In this document: piece by piece, positions 57,740-64,000 of the stretch
Layout of the letters: every line of letters begins with the position of its first letter
How positions within the stretch are numbered: the first letter of the stretch is position 1
NCBI GenBank assembly: GCA_030737835.1
Contig: JAUJYN010000024.1
Span: 25,438-89,437, forward strand
DNA from: Acorus gramineus
Lineage: Eukaryota > Streptophyta > Magnoliopsida > Acorales > Acoraceae
DNA length: 64,000 nt
Direction: 5' to 3'
The notes under the pieces: model-generated
Databases searched by the model: none
What the model was told of the DNA's origin: nothing
Seen by the model: only the letters and a program-made list of their open reading frames with translations
Position numbers and translations under genes: made by a program

Positions 57740-58051
57740 GTTGGTGTAGGAAGGCTTTATGTAACGATTTTCAGTTTTTAATCGCTCATTAATTTAGGAT
57801 GCAATTGCATGGTAGGGGGTTTTGTATAGATAGTATTTATTAGCAGTTAATGGCATGTAAGTTACTACAATGTTTGAAAGGAAAAAAGGTTTCATAGATC
57901 TCTCAAAAAATATCATTTTGTAAAAATACCCCTCATCAAATACCATTACTAACTATACCTCTCAAAATTTGAGAAGTATTCTTACAAAAGTAAAAATAAT
58001 TATATTATGAAGAAATACTTTTAAAATGGCATGTGCATGTACTTTTATAAG

Positions 58052-58088
<37 letters not shown>

Positions 58089-58600
58089 GATATATGGAAC
58101 TCGACATCCCCTAATTGAGTATTGACATATACTTGTGTCTTGATTGAGGCGTTGAATATGCATTCATACACAGTTACTAAGCAGTCTTCATTCAATAGGC
58201 GAACTATCAATCCATCCTATTACATGAATTTTGTTTCATCGTTCCGCTTTATGCTTTAGACGCAAATGCTATACATATGGAAAATGATTGAAATGTTCGT
58301 AAGCCTCTCGTAAATTTCATGACATGACATAGATTAGATTATCCAAAATACCCTTGAAGTGTGTGTTTTAATTTTAAACGTGATTAATGGGGAGGTTTGT
58401 TAATGGGAGAGTAATTAATTCCTAGAATCACGTGTCTTGGCATTTATTTTTGTTTTTTTCCTTTTTTGAATTTCAGCATTTGAATTATGTATTCGTTTTT
58501 ATGGTAAAATTTGAGATTTTTTTTTCAGGCCATTCAGAATTAGATTTCTTCTTTAGATGACTATATAAACTTTTTATCTTATCGAAAAAATATCATTGAA
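57740..58600. other. AT-rich intergenic sequence with (TA)n
   Basis: A (TA)n microsatellite lies at 58057-58085. Nothing else recognised. Confidence 0.5.
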
Positions 58601-58849
58601 TTCATATTGCTACAATTTGGAATGTCTGCCGATTCAGGTTTGGTGCATGTTTATTGTATGTTTTTTCAATTATTTCATTTTTTTTCATTTTTACATGTTA
58701 ATTATGGTTGTTTTTATGTAAAACGTGGTTTTGAACATCATACATCAGTTGTTTAACATTTGAATGTCGATTACATAGTTATTCCCTTGTTGGACTTTTT
58801 TTGCGGTTTTTTGTGATTTGGATACATTTTTGTAAATGTAACTAATGTA

Positions 58850-59790
58850 TTAAATTTTTTTGTAAATAATACTAGTTACATTGACAAATGTAACTAACTT
58901 TAGAGCAATATAATTGTGAAACAATGTTTCATTTCAAAATATCAACGACTCTTAATATGATCTTAGTGGATCTATGAATCATATTATTTTATTTTTAGTT
59001 TTTTATGTTTATCTGATTTTTAGTGATTACAACAGTACATTAATTTTATTGATACTTTTTTGCATTTGAATATAGGAAATTCAATGGACTCAGTTACATT
59101 TTCTGTAGAAGGCAGTCCGCAGAAAGATTTCATTGTTGAAGTTCAGCAGCAATATGTTGGAATGACATTTGATACAGAAGATGTGTGATTGTTGTTTACA
59201 TAGACACAAAACTAAATAACTTTTCAGGATAAAGTGACATTATCAATCATGTTACATTCAAGATGACATTATTATTAAACAAACTGAATACACATATTCA
59301 TTTTTGTTATTTACATTCTTTTAATAGTTAGTTACATTTTCTGTGCAGATATTCTCAATTAGTTACATTTTGATGATAGTTACCTTCAACATAGCAGTAA
59401 CATGAAACAAACTGAAAATACATATTTAATTAAAAAAATGAATACAAAGAAATTTACATTAACATAATATAATTACTATGAAGGGATGCTAGCTACATTG
59501 TGCATATCAATATGAACAAAAAAACATATAATGATGAAGAAAAATAAATCATGACATGCATACATACAAAAATAATAAACTATTAGAGTCATTGAAGAAA
59601 AGTTGGTTGCATTATTAAAAAAGTTACATTTAACAATACATTCTAATAGCTAGTTACATTTTCTGAGCACTTATATACACCAATATCTATTTACAGTTTG
59701 TTACATTTAATACATGGTTACATTGCACATCGCAGTAACATTAAACAAACTGAAATACATGTAACTTAAATCTGGTTACATTCTTTTGAT
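58850..59790. repeat. Scattered GTTACATT motifs
   Basis: gttacatt and close variants occur about ten or more times in under 1 kb (for example near 58869, 59093, 59250, 59332, 59362, 59629, 59654, 59700, 59728), often as agttacattttctg. No regular period. They surround the FAR1-like fragment. Confidence 0.6.
59076..59188 (+). pseudogene. FAR1/FRS-like fragment (Mutator-transposase-derived family)
   Basis: After an AG acceptor at 59074-59075 a frame with ATG at 59084 reads MDSVTFSVEGSPQKDFIVEV then QQQYVGMTFDTEDV, ending in TGA at 59186-59188. VGMTFDTED resembles the start of the FAR1 DNA-binding domain (typically P-x-VGM-x-F-x-S-x-x-x-A-x-x-FY), but the domain is cut off at once. A GT at 59183 could be a donor, with no following exon found. 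Likely a remnant of a FAR1 gene or related MULE. Confidence 0.5.
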
Positions 59791-60098
59791 TGTCAGCCAC
59801 ATTTTCATAAAAAATAAAAATAGAAATTGGACATACATTTTAGTTTTCTGTAAAAAAAAAAAAGAAGTGAGTTACTTTTTGTAACTATTCGGAAAAAAAA
59901 ACCCTAGAAAAAAAAATCATATTCATGAGATCATAAGATCTTCAAAAATAACAAAGAGGTTTTCTGAAATACCAAAAAAGGGTTCTGTACCCATTTTTTG
60001 GCTGGTGTTGAAACCTCGAGAAGAACAATTTTTTTCTTCAAATCGATTCTTCAAAGAAATCTTAGGTTTTCTTCGCTGTTTTAGAAAAAAAAGGGTTT
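59189..60098. other. AT-rich intergenic sequence
   Basis: Apart from the GTTACATT motifs, no gene recognised. 59880-60090 is A/T-homopolymer rich. The first half of the solo LTR C target duplication is at 60099-60103. Confidence 0.4.
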
Positions 60099-60103
60099 CT
60101 TTG

Positions 60104-63100
60104 TGTTGTGCCTGTGTCATAAAAGAGCCATTTTGGTTAAGCTAGTGTCCTTTGGAGCATTTTTTTTATCGGAGTCGCTAAAATTTTAGTTTTTAGCTGT
60201 CTGCGTGAGTTGGGGTACTCTGATTGAAAATCTAATTGCATATTATGGGTCTTGGTACCGTTTTGTACTACCCATAAAACTTTCATCGAATTCTGATATC
60301 GTTTGGGAAAAATATACAGTTTTGAATCGTATCCGCGTTTTCATTTACTAGGTCTTGGTAAGTGAATTAGTGGCCGACTATGGTGCACGTGGACTTGGTG
60401 TGCAAGTCACCCTCCCTTAAATATCTTGGTGTGAGTGGGTGAGAGAGCTTAAGCTCACCCCTCTCCTTCCATAGCCCACCAACCCAACTTTTTTTCATTA
60501 AATGTCTCCTCTCTCTCACTCGAAAACACTCTCTCTCCCTCTCAATTAGCTCTAGCTCTCCCTCCCATTTTCACTCTCTTGGCAGCCACACGTGAAAATA
60601 GAAGAAAGTGAGAAGGAGTGAAGGAAAGAAGAGGTGGATGTGTGTATGTGCTTTGCTTGGCCTCCCTCTCCTCCTCCCTCTCATGGTATTCCTTTACACC
60701 CCCTTTTTTAGCATGTTAGGTGGCTGGTTTGGGGTGCTTTTGGTGGCTGCTGTGTGTGAGTAGGGGGGCGGGGGGCGGGGTGTGAGTAGGTGTGAGAGAT
60801 CCTTGAATGCCTCTTCTTCTTCTCCTCCTTATGGTTTTCCTCACACCCCTTTTGTGCTTGTGTCTATGTGCTAAAGGGACGTAGGGTTGACGAACCGGTA
60901 CGCTTGAGATCGCATGAACGGCTTGCGGGGCTGCGGGTGTATGCTCGGCGTGCTCGCATGCGTGCGGAGAGCATGGACATCGTGCATGGGGTGCTCGAGC
61001 ACATGCTTGGCGTTCTTGGATGCATGCGGAGCACGTGGACATGATGCATGGGGTGCTCGAGCGCATGCTTGGTGTTCTTGGATGCGTGCGAAGCGCGTGG
61101 ACAACATGCACGGGGTGCTCGAGCGCATGCTTGGTGTTCTTGGATGTGTGCGAAGCGCGTGGACAACATGCACGGGGTGCTCAGGGCATGCACGGGGTGT
61201 CCGGGGGCGTTCTTGGAGTACTCGGGTCTGCTCGGAGCGCGCGGTGTGCATGCGAGGAGTACTCGCCTATGCTTGGCAGTGCGTGTCGTGTATGCATGTT
61301 CGAGTCTAGGTGAGTGTGTAATGGTGAGTCAATTGTGAGAGGTGGTGACTTTCGTTATATGAGAGCCCATGCAGACGTGTTCATGTTCATGGGGTAGGCA
61401 CGCATGCACTTGAGGTCACGCGAGTGGGGATGTACTGAGTGACGCACGAGGACTCATGTTATTGCGCGTGAGGGTGTGCCGCGGGTGCACATGGTGTTCG
61501 CATGGGAGTATTTTTACACGCCACTTGGTTTTCCCCGGGCCACGCGCTCGCTAGGTGAGTGGTTCGATCCAACACTTCGGGAAGCGCTCGATCCACGTAG
61601 TCGTGCATCGCGCATCCATGGGGGCTTCTTGGCACCCTAAATATGCTAGATATCATGCATGCTAGGCTTGTATAACTCGTATATTGTGTAGAACCTCCCT
61701 TTTCTATCATATACTTGCCTATGTATTGTATTCATGTTTGAATATTTGTGTTTTGCATGCGCCCTTCTTGTATGTGCATGTGTTCTGTGTGGTTATATGG
61801 ATGTACAGAATATGGCATGACTTAGTTAGTCTTTGTTTGAAACACTACCCCTATATTAATAATATCTAGCATGATTAATCCTGGGTTAATAACTGAGTGT
61901 ATACTTAATATTTCCTAGTCATAAGACTTGAGGGCGTTGTATAGTTATTGTACCCATATTGTTGGGGGCAAAGTTATGACCAGCTTCTAGAGATGATGAG
62001 CTCTCTCTCGCCCTCTCTCTCCATGCGAACTAAGTAGGTAGATGCGGTTCCTACTTGACTCAGGTTCGCTTGGGAATATCGGCATGCAGCTGTTAGTGCG
62101 CGAGGTCGCGCTTGACCCTTCCCTTCTAAGTTGGTGATATCCAACGCATGTTAGGGTATATTTTGTATGCATGTATGATTAATGGCTTTGTATGCATGTT
62201 TAATCAGGCCATACCTTGTATGCATGATATGTTGTTTATGCTTTTTGTGCATGTTAGGGAGAACCCTCATAATTAAATCACTATGTTGTCATACATGTGG
62301 TGCATGTACTTAACTGCGATAGAATTCTCCTATTATAATTGCGCATGTTAGACTAATCGTGCCTACCTATGCTAGGCGTGGGTATGACCCGTTGTCGGGT
62401 TATACCATAGTTAGTTAGAGCGCAAGCGATGCAATCATCACCCTGCATCAGTTTGATGCACTTGTTGGAATTCAGGAGAATTCGATGTTATACCGGTGTT
62501 TCAAACAGGTTGTTATGGTGTTTAAGCTTGGATTACCCGTGCTAGGCGCGTGTATGAACCACCCATTGGGTTATGCCTTGGGCTTATTTTTGGTGCGAGA
62601 GCCAAGGTAACTCCCTGCGTCCGAGCAACACATCTGTGTGGGAGTTCATATGTATTCGATAGCATCGGTAGGAGATTATCAAGAGTAGTTGTTTTTCCAT
62701 TGGGTTCGCTTTGTGAACATGGAGTGTTTCCTCCCAATATCGTCCGTGTTGAAGCGGCCCGGGTTGTAGCTGTCCTGACAGAGGGCCCCCACCTGTAGGT
62801 ACTATCGATGCATGCGGCAAGATGTACTGATCATGGGAGTATACCAGGTAGAGGCTACCTGGGAGAGGGCTAAGGAATGATATTGCGAGTATGGAATCGT
62901 TCTCCCCTTCGTCGGATCCGTGTCGATGTTGTCCGGCGTTGTAGCTGTCCTGACAGAGGGCCCCCACCTGTAGGTACTATCGATGCATGCGGCAAGATGT
63001 ACTGATCATGGGAGTATACCAGGTAGAGGCTACCCGGGAGAGGGTTACCGGATGATGAAGGGTGTAGAGCAAGCAGTTTTATCCCAAAAGTCCCTAGGAT

Positions 63101-63884
63101 CACTCATGCTGGGGTGAGGGTGAGGATAAGTTGAAGTCACGTCGTCACGTGACTATTTTACCCATCTAGTATACTCTGGGCGAGCAGTTCCTAATGCTTG
63201 AGGTATCGAAGTATATTTCTAGTTCGTAGCGGATGGGCTCGTTGTAATTGTTATCCAGTAACACCAAGTGTTATGGTTAACAGTTGTTCCTCCCCGAGAG
63301 TCCCAAAAGCCTCCCTCCGGAGAGTGAGGGCGAAGGCGAGGTTTGGTCACGCCGCCATGTGACCTTGTTATCCTTTGGGTTTCTACCCATGTTTTTCTTA
63401 AGAAAATTGCCTTGACATTAATTATTGTATTGGTGTTTGGCTTCTTGCCACTCAATGAGCTTGTAGCTCACCCCTCGCGTACTGTTTCTTTTTCAGCGAC
63501 AGTGTTGGGCGTGGAGCTGGAGCTTCCCTGTGGCGGGGTTCGAGTGCGTGGAGTGTCCCGTCTGGCGGTTGGCGAGTGCGAGGGTGTCAGCAGTCCTAGT
63601 GTCATTTATGTATTTAAAATCGTGCGTGTTGCACTGGTTGTACTTTATTTGGACTAGACTTGGCTCTCACAGGACAGTGATTGTGTATTCGAGTTTGTAA
63701 TAATGTTTTTGGTTTACAGACTTATTGATATTTTTATGCTTGCGCATTTTAGTTGAACTATCAGTTATCATTGTTTTGCCAGCTTTGTGTGTTATTTATT
63801 GGAGTCGTTGCTGACCTCTTGTACCTGATAGCTGATACTTTTTATATTGCCACGTCTCGGGGACGGCTGCCCTGGGGCGTGACA
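60104..63884 (+). mobile_element. Solo LTR C (3.8 kb), divergent member of the same family
   Basis: Starts TGTTGTGCCTGTGTCAT and ends GGGGCGTGACA. Perfect 5-bp duplications CTTTG at 60099-60103 and 63885-63889. Shares with A and B the order of parts: a start block (tctaattgcatatt-gggtcttgg), a GC-rich repetitive tract (60890-61300), gctcacccctcgc-actg-ttctttttcag near 63470, ggctctcacaggaca near 63662, and cgtctcggggacg at the end. It has its own tandem duplication (ctgtcctgacagagggcccc at 62770 and 62946). More divergent than A and B are from each other, so an older or separate subfamily. No internal region. Confidence 0.85.
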
Positions 63885-63889
63885 CTTTG

Positions 63890-64000
63890 TTTATGTGATT
63901 TCGATTCACATTTGAGTTTCTGAAAACCCTAAATATTTTTGAATGGGTTTGAATGGCTGAGAGGGACGGAAGAAGAGTGGAAAAAAAAAGAAATGAAGAA
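63890..64000. other. Window end, no feature
   Basis: AT-rich flank after solo LTR C. Confidence 0.4.

Noticed and set aside
60716-61338. Frames of 96-131 codons with repeated Ala/His/Cys motifs
   Set aside because: Short tandem repeats in the GC-rich tract of solo LTR C, open in several frames.

Overview
The window is nuclear DNA from a flowering plant, most likely a eudicot. It is AT-rich, has long introns, includes a decayed copy of the plant-specific gene SCD1, and is filled with nested plant transposons (Mutator-like, hAT, CACTA, Harbinger, LINE, SINE and solo LTRs). Gene density is very low. The only intact open genes I can support are a two-exon Mutator-like transposase, a five-exon Ulp1-type protease gene whose second/third exon junction is uncertain (both lie inside one large transposon), and a small secreted cysteine-rich ECA1/prolamin-like gene near 57.5 kb.

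Layout. 0.6-21 kb: intron-containing exon remnants of a DENN-WD40 gene of the SCD1 type on the + strand. It has frame breaks, stops and lost exons, and its introns carry LINE pieces, a SINE, a Harbinger/Tourist end and an LTR-like fossil. 21.7-22.5 kb: a non-autonomous hAT element with a perfect 8-bp target duplication. 23.5-35.9 kb: a complete Mutator-like element of about 12.4 kb with about 66-bp terminal inverted repeats and a perfect 9-bp target duplication. It carries a convergent Ulp1-protease gene (left arm) and transposase gene (right arm), in the style of the Ulp1-carrying 'Kaonashi' MULEs. A tandem array between the genes is split by a 3.2-kb solo LTR. 38.9-42.0 kb: a second solo LTR of the same family in the opposite orientation. 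60.1-63.9 kb: a third, more divergent one. Each shows a 5-bp target duplication, imperfect in the first.

42.3-53.1 kb is a mosaic of tandem repeats, duplicated blocks and small inverted-repeat elements. Two copies of one block (43.8-45.0 and 48.9-50.6 kb) each carry a different 9-bp-TSD MITE that the other lacks, giving ready-made empty sites. These blocks, and a diverged copy at 51.6 kb, contain a plant snRNA-type promoter (USE GTCCCACATCG, 24-26 bp spacer, TATA box). In the two better copies it is followed by a sequence that can fold into a long stem and then a T-run, so a Pol III-transcribed structured RNA is possible. This is the most interesting undescribed candidate. 53.8-54.4 kb is a second perfect non-autonomous hAT. 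54.5-57.7 kb holds one intact and two broken ECA1/prolamin-like genes on the - strand. 59.1 kb holds a FAR1-like fragment.

Within the MULE, the transposase would act on the terminal inverted repeats and the Ulp1-like protease is a passenger of unknown benefit. A short motif, TGTACACTGTTA and variants, is scattered through the element's introns, array and right arm. The rest of the window shows no operon-like or pathway-like cooperation between genes. Exon joins, families and folds were read by eye, with no database search.
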